Assembly (NCBI GenBank): GCA_020725025.1
Contig: DYFV01000004.1
Location: forward strand, 1 to 64,000
Reading direction: 5' to 3'
Length of the DNA stretch: 64,000 bases
Origin: Azoarcus sp.
GTDB taxonomy: Bacteria; Pseudomonadota; Gammaproteobacteria; Burkholderiales; Rhodocyclaceae
Positions 19,107 through 29,692 of this stretch are shown here, piece after piece. The position numbers and the translations under genes were made by a program. A model generated the notes under the pieces. It worked only from the letters and a program-made list of their open reading frames with translations. It was not told the origin of the DNA and made no database searches. Each line of letters starts with the position of its first letter. The first letter of the stretch is position 1.

Positions 19107-19916
19107 GTGAGTAGCACTGCCCAGAGACTCGCGCGTGCCCGCGCGCTGGAGTCGGTCGTGCGCGACATCGCGCGCGACGTGATCCTGCCTCGCTACCTCA
19201 AGACGGCGCGCAATCGCAAGCCGGACGGGTCGCTCTTCACCGAGGCGGACGTCGAAAGCCAGCGCCGCTTCAGCGAAGCCCTGCCCTCGCTCATGCCGGG
19301 TCCCGTCCTGGGCGAGGAGATGAGCGCCGAGGAGCAGGCACGGCTGTGGACCGACGGGCGCCGCGGCATGTGGTGCATCGATCCGATCGACGGCACCACC
19401 AACTTCGCCAACGGCATCCCCTTCTTCGCCGTGTCGATCGCCTACCTGGTGGAGCACGAGGCGCGCTTCGGCGTGGTGTACAACCCGGTCACCGACGAAT
19501 CCTTCTATGCCGCGAAGGGCGCAGGCGCCTACCTGAACGGCGTCGAGCTGCCCCTGCGCCCGGCCGCGCCGCGACTGGCGGATGCGGTGGCCGGCATCGA
19601 CTTCAAGCGCATCAGCCATCACCTGGGCGACGAGTTGGCTGTGCGCCCGCCCTACTACTCCCAGCGCAACTTCGGCTCGAGCGCCCTCGAATGGTGCTTC
19701 GTCGCGGCCGGACGGCTTGACGTCTACCTGCACGGCGGGCAGATGCTGTGGGACTACGCCGCGGGCCGCCTCATCCTCGCCGAGGCGGGCGGCGAGGCCG
19801 CGGCCCTCGACGGCGGCTCGCTCATGGCCGGTCCTGCCCTGAAGCGCGCGGTCGTGGCGGCCGCCAACCCCACCCTCTTCGCCGAGTGGCGCACCTGGCT
19901 CGCCGCGCATTCGTGA
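19107..19916 (+). CDS. Inositol-monophosphatase-family phosphatase
   Basis: A 269-aa Mg-dependent phosphatase with a GTG start three bases after the previous stop. It has the metal ligands of the family: LGEEMS near residue 70, D92-P-I-D95-G-T-T, and WDYAAGRLILAEAGG near 219. Members act on inositol monophosphate, 3'-phosphoadenosine phosphate, histidinol phosphate or sugar bisphosphates, and the sequence does not decide which. It stands just upstream of Calvin cluster A, which has no fbp of its own. Activity on a sugar bisphosphate is therefore a possibility, but only from context. Confidence 0.85.
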   Translation: MSSTAQRLARARALESVVRDIARDVILPRYLKTARNRKPDGSLFTEADVESQRRFSEALPSLMPGPVLGEEMSAEEQARLWTDGRRGMWCIDPIDGTTNFANGIPFFAVSIAYLVEHEARFGVVYNPVTDESFYAAKGAGAYLNGVELPLRPAAPRLADAVAGIDFKRISHHLGDELAVRPPYYSQRNFGSSALEWCFVAAGRLDVYLHGGQMLWDYAAGRLILAEAGGEAAALDGGSLMAGPALKRAVVAAANPTLFAEWRTWLAAHS

Positions 19917-19996
19917 TCCGGGCGGCAGCGCCGGGATGCTGCGGCGCACCGATCTCCGTTATCATTCGCTGATACATACTCTTGCACGGTGCCACC

Positions 19997-20275
19997 ATGA
20001 CCGGCCCGACCGATACGACGGAAACGAGTGCGGAGCGCCCCGAACGGCGCAAGTATCATCGTGTCCGAGAGATTTTCGAGGAGGCCTACGAGCTGATCGC
20101 CCCCTTCTTCGCCAAGGAGAACCGCTGGGGCAATGCCACCCTCGACCATCTCGCCTACCGCGTGGTGCGCGAACAGTATCCCGAGCTCTCGTTCGAGGAA
20201 GTACACGTCCTCGTGGTGGCCTCGAAGCGCGTCTACACGGAGCTCCAGGCCGAGGAAGCGACCAAGCCGAGCTGA
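19997..20275 (+). CDS. Small conserved-looking protein of unknown function
   Basis: I do not recognise this 92-aa protein. It is soluble and charged, without signal peptide, membrane segment or cysteine. After a Thr/Glu-rich start it has ERRKYHRVREIFEEAYELI and LDHLAYRVVREQYPELS, giving a mostly helical core. The ATG at 19997 is preferred to the TTG at 19982. It lies 41 bp ahead of prk and is probably on the same transcript, so a link to carbon fixation is possible but unsupported by any motif. Confidence 0.65.
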   Translation: MTGPTDTTETSAERPERRKYHRVREIFEEAYELIAPFFAKENRWGNATLDHLAYRVVREQYPELSFEEVHVLVVASKRVYTELQAEEATKPS

Positions 20276-20316
20276 GGCAAGGCGCAGGATCCCCTACTTT
20301 CGCGCGGAGTTCCGCC

Positions 20317-21192
20317 ATGTCGATGAAGCATCCCATCATCGCCGTCACCGGCTCGTCGGGGGCCGGCACGACCACGGTCAAGCACACCTTCGAGTCGATC
20401 TTCCACCGCGAGCACGTCAACGCGGCGATCGTCGAGGGCGACAGCTTCCACCGCTACACCCGCGACGAGATGAAGCAGCTCATCGAGGACGCGGAGCGCG
20501 CGGGCCAGCGCGGCATCAGCCACTTCGGCCCCGAGGCGAACCTCTTCGAGGAGCTGGAGAACCTGTTCCGCGCCTACGGCGAGTCGGCGACCGGCCGGCG
20601 CCGCAACTACATCCACAACGAGGAGCAGGCGCTCGCCACCGGGCTCCCGATGGGCGCCTTCACCGAGTGGGAAGACCTGCCGGTGGGTACCGACTGCCTG
20701 TTCTACGAAGGGCTGCACGGCGCGGTGGTGACCGAGCGGGTGGACGTGGCGCGCCATGTGGACCTCCTCATCGGTGTGGCGCCCACCATCAACCTGGAGT
20801 GGATCCAGAAGCTGCACCGCGACACCAAGCTGCGCGGCTACTCCATCGACGCGGTGCAGGACACCATCCTGCGCCGCATGCACGACTACGTGCACTACAT
20901 CGTCCCGCAGTTCTCGCGCACCCACATCAACTTCCAGCGGGTGCCGGTGGTGGACACCTCGAACCCGTTCATCGCCCGCGAGGTGCCGACCCTGGACGAG
21001 TCGATGGTGGTGATCCGCTTCAAGGACCCGCGCGGGGTGGACTTCCCCTACCTGCTGCGGATGATCCACGACGCCTTCATGAGCCGCGCCAATTCCATCG
21101 TGATCCCGGGCGGCAAGCTCGACCTGGCCATGCAGCTCATCCTCACCCCGCTCATCTGGAAGCTGATGGAGCGGCGGCGCCAGTGGGTGTGA
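20317..21192 (+). CDS. prk: Phosphoribulokinase, class I (cluster A copy)
   Basis: A 291-aa kinase with P-loop GSSGAGTTT (12-20), the segment [23 protein letters not shown], and HDYVHYIVPQFSRTHINFQRVP. These are signatures of the bacterial class I enzyme. It phosphorylates ribulose 5-phosphate to ribulose 1,5-bisphosphate, the RuBisCO substrate, so it is specific to the Calvin cycle. Class I enzymes are typically octamers activated by NADH and inhibited by AMP. A second copy of equal length begins at 40601; long blocks are identical, but the region around residues 45-65 differs clearly. Confidence 0.96.
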   Translation: MSMKHPIIAVTGSSGAGTTTVKHTFESIFHREHVNAAIVEGDSFHRYTRDEMKQLIEDAERAGQRGISHFGPEANLFEELENLFRAYGESATGRRRNYIHNEEQALATGLPMGAFTEWEDLPVGTDCLFYEGLHGAVVTERVDVARHVDLLIGVAPTINLEWIQKLHRDTKLRGYSIDAVQDTILRRMHDYVHYIVPQFSRTHINFQRVPVVDTSNPFIAREVPTLDESMVVIRFKDPRGVDFPYLLRMIHDAFMSRANSIVIPGGKLDLAMQLILTPLIWKLMERRRQWV

Positions 21193-21302
21193 GTCAACGC
21201 ACACGGGAACGCTTCTTGCAGCGCAGCACGGGCTAGCCGTAGGTACCTGTTTTCGGCGATAATCCGCGTTTTTTCAGCCGCCCCCTCGGCCACGAGAAAA
21301 CC

Positions 21303-23336
21303 ATGCAGCCTGCCGCCCAAGTGAAGCCGCGCAACGTCCGCCCCCCGGTCTTCAACCCCGTCACCGGCGCCATCCGCGCGCTCGCCATGGATGCGGTCCA
21401 GCAGGCCAACTCCGGCCACCCCGGCGCGCCCATGGGCATGGCGGAGATCGCCGAGGTGCTGTGGCGCCGCCACCTGAAGCACAACCCGGCCAACCCCAAA
21501 TGGGCCGACCGCGACCGCTTCGTGCTCTCCAACGGGCACGGCTCGATGCTGCTCTACGCGCTGCTGCATCTGACCGGCTACGACCTGCCGATCGAGGAGC
21601 TCAAGCGCTTCCGCCAACTCCACTCCAAGACCCCGGGCCATCCCGAGTACGGCTACACCCCGGGAGTGGAAACCACCACCGGCCCCCTGGGCCAGGGCAT
21701 CACCAACGCGGTGGGCATGGCGATCGCCGAGAAGGTGCTGGCGGCCGAGTTCAACCGGCCCGGCCACACCGTCGTCGATCATCGCACCTGGGTCTTCCTC
21801 GGCGACGGCTGCCTGATGGAAGGCATCTCCCACGAAGCCTGCTCGCTGGCCGGCACCCTGGGCCTCGGCAAGCTCGTCGCCTTCTGGGACGACAACGAGA
21901 TCTCCATCGACGGCCATGTGAGCGGCTGGTTCACCGACGATACGCCCAAGCGCTTCGAAGCCTACGGCTGGCAGGTCATCCGCGACGTACAGGGCCACGA
22001 CCCGGCCGAGATCGAGGCGGCCATCGCCCAGGCCAAGGCCGACACCACGCGGCCGACGCTGATCTGCTGCAAGACCGTCATCGGCGCCGGCGCGCCGAAC
22101 AAGCAGGGCGGCCACGACGTGCATGGCGCGCCCCTGGGCGCGGCCGAGATCGCCGCCGCCCGCGAGCACATCGGCTGGAACCATCCGCCCTTCGAGATCC
22201 CGGCCGACGTCTACGCCGAGTGGAACGCCCGCGCCCGCGGCGCCGAGGTCGAATCCGACTGGAACACCCGCTTCGCCGCCTACGCCGAAGCCTTCCCCGA
22301 ACTCGCCGCCGAGTTTTCCCGCCGGATGGCGGGCGAGCTCCCGGCCGACTGGGGCCAGCACGTGGGCAATGTGCTGGACGCCATCAACGCCAAGGCCGAG
22401 ACCATCGCCACCCGCAAGGCGAGCCAGAACAGCATCGAGGCCTTCGCGCCCAGGCTCCCCGAGCTCATCGGCGGCTCGGCCGACCTGGCCGGCTCCAACC
22501 TCACCCTGTGGTCGGGCTCCAAGGGCATCTCCCGCGAGACCGGCGGCAACTACCTCTACTACGGCGTGCGCGAGTTCGGCATGGCCGCCATCGGGAACGG
22601 GCTGGCGCTGCACGGCGGCTTCATCCCCTACACCGCCACCTTCCTGATGTTCAGCGAGTACGCGCGCAACGCCCTGCGCATGGCCGCGCTGATGAAGGCG
22701 CGCCAGATCTTCGTGTTCACCCACGACTCCATCGGGCTGGGCGAGGACGGCCCCACCCACCAGCCGGTCGAGCAGACCGCCACCCTGCGCCTCATCCCCA
22801 ACATGGACGTGTGGCGCCCGTGCGACACGGTCGAGTCGAAGGTCGCCTGGGCCTGCGCCATCGAGCGCAGGAACGGCCCCTCCTCGCTGCTCTTCTCGCG
22901 CCAGAACCTGCCCTTCCAGCAACGCAGCCGCGAGCAGATCGCGGCCATCCGCCATGGCGGCTACATCCTGTCGGAGGCGGCCGGTGCCGCCCCCAAGGCG
23001 GTGATCATCGCCACCGGCTCCGAGGTCGCGCTGGCCATGGGCGCCCAGCAGGCGCTCGCCCAGGCCGGGATTCCCGTGCGCGTCGTGTCCATGCCTTCGA
23101 CCAACGTTTTCGATCGCCAGGAGTCTTCCTACAAGGCCGCCGTGCTGCCCCCGGACGTGCCGCGCGTGGCGGTCGAGGCCGGCGTGACCGACTTCTGGCG
23201 CAAGTACGTGGGCCTCGAGGGCGCGGTGATCGGCATCGACAGCTTCGGCGAGTCGGCCCCCGCGGGAGACCTGTTCAAGCATTTCGGAATTACCGTGGAC
23301 GCGGTCGTGCGGGCCGTGGAATCCGTGCTTCGCTAA
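21303..23336 (+). CDS. tkt: Transketolase (cluster A copy)
   Basis: A 677-aa thiamine-diphosphate enzyme of normal length. The cofactor motif begins [13 protein letters not shown] and ends in [10 protein letters not shown]. The N-terminal [13 protein letters not shown] and the transketolase motif around [12 protein letters not shown] are intact. It moves two-carbon units between sugar phosphates in the pentose phosphate and Calvin pathways. GATAAT near 21258 could be a -10 box of an extra promoter in the 110-bp gap after prk. It is one of two transketolases in the window; the other begins at 41479. Confidence 0.96.
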   Translation: MQPAAQVKPRNVRPPVFNPVTGAIRALAMDAVQQANSGHPGAPMGMAEIAEVLWRRHLKHNPANPKWADRDRFVLSNGHGSMLLYALLHLTGYDLPIEELKRFRQLHSKTPGHPEYGYTPGVETTTGPLGQGITNAVGMAIAEKVLAAEFNRPGHTVVDHRTWVFLGDGCLMEGISHEACSLAGTLGLGKLVAFWDDNEISIDGHVSGWFTDDTPKRFEAYGWQVIRDVQGHDPAEIEAAIAQAKADTTRPTLICCKTVIGAGAPNKQGGHDVHGAPLGAAEIAAAREHIGWNHPPFEIPADVYAEWNARARGAEVESDWNTRFAAYAEAFPELAAEFSRRMAGELPADWGQHVGNVLDAINAKAETIATRKASQNSIEAFAPRLPELIGGSADLAGSNLTLWSGSKGISRETGGNYLYYGVREFGMAAIGNGLALHGGFIPYTATFLMFSEYARNALRMAALMKARQIFVFTHDSIGLGEDGPTHQPVEQTATLRLIPNMDVWRPCDTVESKVAWACAIERRNGPSSLLFSRQNLPFQQRSREQIAAIRHGGYILSEAAGAAPKAVIIATGSEVALAMGAQQALAQAGIPVRVVSMPSTNVFDRQESSYKAAVLPPDVPRVAVEAGVTDFWRKYVGLEGAVIGIDSFGESAPAGDLFKHFGITVDAVVRAVESVLR

Positions 23337-23421
23337 TCGTTCGGGGCGCGCTGACCGGGGCGCGCGCTCCGGCCAGCGGACAGCACCGGCATCGTTTCAT
23401 TTGTTTCGAGGGAGTTTTTCG

Positions 23422-24438
<1,017 letters not shown>

Positions 24439-24460
24439 ACGTCGACCCGACAACCCGGAC

Positions 24461-24487
24461 GCCCTGCCCCGCGCAGGGCGTTTTTTT
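24461..24487 (+). terminator. Intrinsic terminator between gap and pgk
   Basis: The stem GCCCTGC (24461-24467) with GCAGGGC (24473-24479), loop CCCGC, one G and then seven T forms a complete rho-independent terminator. It sits inside the prk-tkt-gap-pgk run, 18 bases before the pgk ATG. It should reduce pgk expression or mark the end of one transcript. Confidence 0.75.
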
Positions 24488-24504
24488 GATCCTGGACCGA
24501 TAAC

Positions 24505-25689
24505 ATGCAAGTCAAGAAACTCTCCGATCTCGACGTCGCCGGCAAGCGCGTGTTCATCCGTGCGGACCTCAACGTCCCGCAGGACGAAGCGGGCAACATC
24601 ACCGAGGACACCCGCATCCGCGCCTCGATTCCCTCCATCCAGTATTGCCTCGACCACGGCGCGGCGGTGATGGTCACCTCCCACCTGGGCCGCCCCACCG
24701 AAGGCACGGTCGGCCCGGACGACACCCTCGCGCCGGTGGCGGTGCGCCTGGGTCAGCTCCTGGGCAAGCCGGTGAAGCTCATCGCCGACTGGGTCGACGG
24801 CGGCTTCAAGGTCGAGCCGGGCCAGGTGGTGCTGCTGGAGAACTGCCGCTGCAACAAGGGCGAGAAGAAGGACAACGAAGAGCTGGCGAAGAAGATGGCC
24901 GCCTTGTGCGACGTCTACGTGAACGACGCCTTCGGCACCGCCCACCGCGCCGAGGCGACCACCCACGGCATCGCCCGCTTCGCCCCGGTCGCCTGCGCCG
25001 GCATGCTGATGGCGGCCGAGATCGACGCGCTCAGCAAGGCCCTGCACGAGCCCACCCGCCCGCTGGTGGCGATCGTGGGCGGCGCCAAGGTGTCCACCAA
25101 GCTCACCATCCTCAAGACGCTGGCCGAGAAGGTGGATCAGCTCATCGTGGGCGGCGGCATCGCCAACACCTTCCTGCTCGCCGCCGGCAAGCGCATCGGC
25201 GAGTCGCTCGCCGAGCCCGAGATGGTGCGCGAGGCCCAGCAGGTGATGGACATCATGCGCGAGCGCGGCGCCGAAGTGCCGCTGCCGGTGGACGTGGTGG
25301 TGGCCGACGAGGTCTCGGCGCTCGCCCGCGCCAACCGCATCGCGGTGGACGAAGTGGGCCCCCACGACCGCATCCTGGACTTCGGCCCGAAGACCTCCGC
25401 CAAGCTGGCCGACATCATCGCCCACGCGGGCACCATCGTGTGGAATGGTCCGGTGGGCGTGTTCGAGTACCCGCAGTTCGCCGGCGGCACGAAGATGATG
25501 GCCTCGGCCATCGCCCACTCGGAGGCCTTCTCCATCGCCGGCGGCGGCGACACCCTGGCGGCCATCGCCAAGTTCGACATCGCCAACGACGTCGGCTACA
25601 TCTCCACCGGCGGCGGCGCCTTCCTGGAGTTCCTGGAAGGCCGCACCCTGCCCGCCATCGCCGCGCTGCAGTCGCGCTACAACGACTGA
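24505..25689 (+). CDS. pgk: Phosphoglycerate kinase (cluster A copy)
   Basis: A 394-aa monomeric kinase with the N-terminal substrate motif [18 protein letters not shown], the [12 protein letters not shown] segment and the C-terminal nucleotide site ending GGGDTLAAI and [12 protein letters not shown]. It phosphorylates 3-phosphoglycerate in the Calvin direction or makes ATP in glycolysis. No promoter is obvious in the short stretch after the gap terminator, so read-through may be needed. A second, longer copy begins at 44684. Confidence 0.96.
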   Translation: MQVKKLSDLDVAGKRVFIRADLNVPQDEAGNITEDTRIRASIPSIQYCLDHGAAVMVTSHLGRPTEGTVGPDDTLAPVAVRLGQLLGKPVKLIADWVDGGFKVEPGQVVLLENCRCNKGEKKDNEELAKKMAALCDVYVNDAFGTAHRAEATTHGIARFAPVACAGMLMAAEIDALSKALHEPTRPLVAIVGGAKVSTKLTILKTLAEKVDQLIVGGGIANTFLLAAGKRIGESLAEPEMVREAQQVMDIMRERGAEVPLPVDVVVADEVSALARANRIAVDEVGPHDRILDFGPKTSAKLADIIAHAGTIVWNGPVGVFEYPQFAGGTKMMASAIAHSEAFSIAGGGDTLAAIAKFDIANDVGYISTGGGAFLEFLEGRTLPAIAALQSRYND

Positions 25690-25702
25690 CCCGGATGCTC
25701 CC

Positions 25703-25751
25703 GTAGGAGCGGCGGCAGCCGCGATCCGGGGGGCGCGTACGCCCCCGCTCC
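25703..25751. repeat. REP-like palindromic repeat after pgk
   Basis: GTAGGAGCGGCGGCAGCCGCG is the type of short palindrome scattered between genes of many proteobacteria (GTAGGAGCGGC...GCCGCGA). Its inner stem is GCGGC/GCCGC. GGAGCG (25706-25711) pairs further out with CGCTCC (25746-25751), making a larger cruciform around GGGGGCG/CGCCCCC. It is in a non-coding gap, as such repeats usually are. Confidence 0.55.
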
Positions 25752-25760
25752 AAGCCGAAA

Positions 25761-25786
25761 CGGGGGCATCGCGCCCCCGTTCTGTT
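25761..25786 (+). terminator. Terminator after cluster A pgk
   Basis: The stem CGGGGGC (25761-25767) with GCCCCCG (25773-25779), loop ATCGC, is followed by TTCTGTTTT. It ends rightward transcription before the oppositely oriented GGDEF-EAL gene. Confidence 0.65.
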
Positions 25787-25837
25787 TTCGGTGCTTCCCG
25801 GCTCCCTCCTGCAGAATGGCCACTCCTGCCCGGCCGC

Positions 25838-28800
25838 TCACGGTGTCGGCAGCAGTTGCGAGCACGGGTCCGCCTCGTCACCGACGGGCGGAAGTGCCGG
25901 CAGGTCCGGCTCGCGCAGCAGACGCGCGTACGCGTCGGCCGGCAGCGGCCGGCTGAAATAGAAGCCCTGCACCTCGTCGCAGCGATGGGCACGCACCCAG
26001 GCGAGCTCGGCCGCCGTCTCTACGCCTTCGGCAATCACCCGCATGCCCAGGCTGCGCCCCATGGCGACAATGGTGGCGACGATCACGGCGTTACCGGGGT
26101 TGGCCGCGACCCCGTGTACGAAACTGCGGTCGATCTTGAGCGCCGACAGGGCGAAGAACCGCAGCCGGCTCAAGGACGAATAGCCGGTACCGAAGTCGTC
26201 GAGCGAGGTGTGGACACCGAGCGCCTTCAGCTCGCTCAACGTCCGCGTGACCCTGTCGAGATCCTGCATCGCCATGCTTTCGGTGAGCTCCAGATCGAGC
26301 AGCTGCGGCGCAAGACCGGTTTCGGCGAGCACGCGCCGGGTGAGCGCAGCCAACTCGGCGTCGCGGAACTGGCGCGCCGAGAGATTGACGGCGATGCGCC
26401 CGGCCGGCAGCCCCGCTTCGATCCAGGCCTGGTTCTGCCGGCACGCTTCGAAGAGGACCCACTCGCCGAGCGGCACGATCAGCCCCGTCTCCTCGGCCAG
26501 GGAGATGAACTCTCCGGGCCCGAGCAACCCGCGCTCGGGGTGCTGCCAGCGCACCAGGGCTTCGGCACCGGCGATGCGGCCGGTTGTGAGCTCGACCTGC
26601 GGCTGGTAATGCAGCACCAGCTCGCCGCCGGCGACGGCCCGGCGCAACTCGCGCTCCAGGGCGAGCCGCCGCTCCACCCGCCTGTTCATCTCCGCGGTGA
26701 AGAAGCGGGCGCCGTTGCGCCCGGCCGCCTTCACGGCGTGCATCGCCGCGTCCGCGTTGCGCATCAGGGTGGCGCGATCGGTGCCGTCGCGCGGATACAC
26801 GCTGATGCCGATGCTGCAGCCGAGCACCAGCTCCTGCCCGCCCGCCTGCAGCGGGCGCGCGAACGCCGGCCGGACGCGCTGCTCCACCAGATCCGCCGCG
26901 CGGTCCGCGTCGACCCCGGGCAGCACCAGGACGAACTCGTCGCTGCCCAGGCGCGCCGCGGTCTCCCCCTCGCGCACGCAGGCCGCGAGCCGGCTGCCGA
27001 GGGTCTGCAGGACATGATCGGCGACGGCGTGTCCGTAGGCGTCGTTCACCAGCCGGAAATGGTCCACGTCGATCGCCAGCACCGCAACCTCACCGCGGTC
27101 CCGAGCGGCCTGGACGATCGCCTGGTCCAAACGGTCGGCGAGGAGGTTGCGGTTGGCCAGGCCGGTAAGCTCGTCCCGGTTCGCATGACGCTCGAGCTCC
27201 TGCTCGTAGCGCTTGCGCTCGGTGACGTCGTGCATCACCGACACGAAGTGGGTGATCCGCCCGTCGCGGTTGCGCACCGGCGACACCGAGAGCTCCACCC
27301 ACAGACGGCTGCCGTCCTTGCGATGGCAGGATAGCTCCGCCCGTGCTTCGCGCCCCTCGCGCAGCGCCAGCCGGATATCCTCGAGCCCCCGCTGCTGCAG
27401 GTCCTCGCCGAGAAGGAAACGCCCGTTTCGCCCCACCGCCTCCTCGGCCGAATACCCCGAGATCCGCTCGAAAGCGGGATTGACGTAGGTGAAGGGGTGA
27501 TCGGGCAGCTCCGCCGAGGAGATCATGATGCCGTCGCCGGACGCTTCGATGGCGCGGTCGCGCAGACGCAGCGCTTCCTCGGCGCGGCGCCGCAGGGTGA
27601 TGTCGCGCACCACGCCCACCGCGTGCCAGCGACCCTGAAGCTGCAGCGCCGACACGGAGAGCTCGACCGGAAAGACCGTCCCGTCGCGCCTGCGCGCATC
27701 GAGCTCCATCAGCCGGCCGACGCGGGGGCCGTCCCCGCTCGCGCCGAATCGGGCCAGGCCGTGATGGAAGCTCTCGCCGTCCCCCTCGGCGGCGATCAGG
27801 GCATGAGCGTCCTGCCCCAGGGCCTCTTCGCCGGAATAACCGAAGATGCGCTCGGCGGCCGGATTCCAGTGCTCGATCCGGCCGGTGGCGTCGATCATGA
27901 TGATCGCGTCCTGCGCCGAACTGCTGATGGCGCGCAGACGCACCTCTCCTTCGGCGAGCGCCTCGGCCGCTGCCTCGTGAGCACGGCGGGTGCGCAATGC
28001 GGCGATGCCGTAGCCCACGTCGGAGGCGAGCTCTTCCAGCACCGCGACCTCCTCGCGGGCGAAGCGCTCCGCATCGCGCGCATGGACCACCAGCACACCG
28101 AAGACCCGCTCTTCGAAGACGAGCGGCATCGCCACGCCGCAGGGCGAGGCGCGAGCCGCGAGCTCGGTCGCCACCGAGCGATAGATCGATTCTTCCGCCA
28201 GCCGCGCCGTCAGGACGGTGTGCCGCTCGGTGAGCGCCATCGCGACGAAATCGTGCGCGCCCTCCAACTCGTCGGGTTCCAGCCTCAGCAGCGCGCCGTC
28301 GAGCACACCGCCCGGTGCGACGCAGGCGGCCCGCAAAGCGCCCTCTTCCAGCAGCCCGGCCCACACCACGGGATAGCCGCCGGTTTGCGCAAGGATGCGG
28401 CAGACCTCCGCGAGCAGCGTCGCCTCGTCCCCCGCGCGCACCAGCGCGGCGTTGCCCTGGCTCACCACCCGCAGCGCCCGGTTGAGCCGCTCGAGCGCCT
28501 CCTGGACCCGGGCGCGTTCGGCCACCTCGGCCTCCAGCCGGCGGTTCGCCTCGGCCAGCTCGCCGGTGCGGCGATCGACTTCGTCCTGGAGCAAGCGCGG
28601 CTGCCGCAGCAGGGTGCGAACCTGCCACGCGAGCAGCGCGCTCGCCAACGCGGCCAGCAGGGCTTCGGCCAGGAGCCGGGGCCAGTCCCGCCACCCCTGC
28701 GCCGGCGCGGCGCGCAGCAGCCAATAGCCCGAGTCGAATCCGAGCTCGCGCTCCACCGCGTCCTGGGGCAAGGGCCGGCGGCTTTCGGCAACGACGGTGA

Positions 28801-29506
28801 ACCGTCCGGTCTCCGAATCGATGTGCGTGAGCTCGTAGGCGTAGCCCGCCTCTTCCATCTGCGGCAGGCCCGCTTCCGCGACCAGCCTGTCCACCGGCAT
28901 GGGTACCGTCACGAAGCCCCAGAAACGCTCACCCTCGCCTTCGGGGAGGAACACCGCGAGGCGTCCGATGAAGCCCGAGGGACCGTGCCCCAGGGGCAGC
29001 GGCCCTGCGAGCACGGGCTCTCGCGACTGAATGGCGGCGAGCGCCGCGCCCCGGCGCCGAGGGTCGGCCAGGATGTCGATGCCGACGGCTCCTTCGTTGT
29101 CGGCATGGGGATGAATCTGCGCCACCACCCCGTCGGGCGCCAGGGCGAGGCCGCTGATGCCCGCATAGAAGGGCAACATCCCGTCCACCAGCGACTCGAA
29201 GTCGTCGACACGCCCCTTGCCCTGGCGCACCACCGCGGCGAGGGCGTGAGTGGCCGACAGCGCTCGCTCGATCGCGGTCTCCAGCGCCTGCGCGTGGTCC
29301 GTGGTGCTGTCGAACGCGGTCTGGCGCGCCTGCATCGCGCGGTGCTCGTCGGAATAGTGGACGAACATCGCGCCGAGCGCGAGGTTCGCCGCCAGCACCA
29401 ACGTGGCGACGAGGTTCGGGCGGCCCATGGCGCGCAGAGCCGCGCGGCGCGTATCGGCGGGGCCCGCGCTCGCGGCGGCGGCTCGGGCCGGAGAACTGGC
29501 AATCAT
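25838..29506 (-). CDS. CHASE-GAF-PAS-PAS-GGDEF-EAL signalling protein
   Basis: A 1222-aa membrane protein. A membrane segment (about 30-50) leads into an extracytoplasmic CHASE-like sensor (about 55-250), then a second membrane segment (about 278-297) and a coiled coil. GAF (about 345-500), two PAS (about 520-640 and 650-770), GGDEF (about 780-945) and EAL (about 955-1205) follow. The cyclase motif is GSDEF, with serine for the second glycine and no RxxD site, so synthesis may be lost. The EAL side is complete (EALVRW, LELTES, DDFGTGYSS, KIDRSF), so c-di-GMP breakdown is the likely activity. The ATG at 29506 is chosen from the domain start. The gene splits pgk from pyk. Confidence 0.88.
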   Translation of the reverse strand: MIASSPARAAAASAGPADTRRAALRAMGRPNLVATLVLAANLALGAMFVHYSDEHRAMQARQTAFDSTTDHAQALETAIERALSATHALAAVVRQGKGRVDDFESLVDGMLPFYAGISGLALAPDGVVAQIHPHADNEGAVGIDILADPRRRGAALAAIQSREPVLAGPLPLGHGPSGFIGRLAVFLPEGEGERFWGFVTVPMPVDRLVAEAGLPQMEEAGYAYELTHIDSETGRFTVVAESRRPLPQDAVERELGFDSGYWLLRAAPAQGWRDWPRLLAEALLAALASALLAWQVRTLLRQPRLLQDEVDRRTGELAEANRRLEAEVAERARVQEALERLNRALRVVSQGNAALVRAGDEATLLAEVCRILAQTGGYPVVWAGLLEEGALRAACVAPGGVLDGALLRLEPDELEGAHDFVAMALTERHTVLTARLAEESIYRSVATELAARASPCGVAMPLVFEERVFGVLVVHARDAERFAREEVAVLEELASDVGYGIAALRTRRAHEAAAEALAEGEVRLRAISSSAQDAIIMIDATGRIEHWNPAAERIFGYSGEEALGQDAHALIAAEGDGESFHHGLARFGASGDGPRVGRLMELDARRRDGTVFPVELSVSALQLQGRWHAVGVVRDITLRRRAEEALRLRDRAIEASGDGIMISSAELPDHPFTYVNPAFERISGYSAEEAVGRNGRFLLGEDLQQRGLEDIRLALREGREARAELSCHRKDGSRLWVELSVSPVRNRDGRITHFVSVMHDVTERKRYEQELERHANRDELTGLANRNLLADRLDQAIVQAARDRGEVAVLAIDVDHFRLVNDAYGHAVADHVLQTLGSRLAACVREGETAARLGSDEFVLVLPGVDADRAADLVEQRVRPAFARPLQAGGQELVLGCSIGISVYPRDGTDRATLMRNADAAMHAVKAAGRNGARFFTAEMNRRVERRLALERELRRAVAGGELVLHYQPQVELTTGRIAGAEALVRWQHPERGLLGPGEFISLAEETGLIVPLGEWVLFEACRQNQAWIEAGLPAGRIAVNLSARQFRDAELAALTRRVLAETGLAPQLLDLELTESMAMQDLDRVTRTLSELKALGVHTSLDDFGTGYSSLSRLRFFALSALKIDRSFVHGVAANPGNAVIVATIVAMGRSLGMRVIAEGVETAAELAWVRAHRCDEVQGFYFSRPLPADAYARLLREPDLPALPPVGDEADPCSQLLPTP

Positions 29507-29692
29507 GCTGCGAGAGGCACTCCCCAACGATGTCCGGCGTCGGCCGGGACGATGGGGAGAGCTTGCCCGAAGCATTCGTCTACGAAGAAGGTAATACGAC
29601 ACGGACCGCAGCACCCGAACGCGCGCCGAAGGCAATACCGTGCTTGGGTTAGAATCTGCGCCACATCCACCCTCGAGCGCACCGGACCACGC

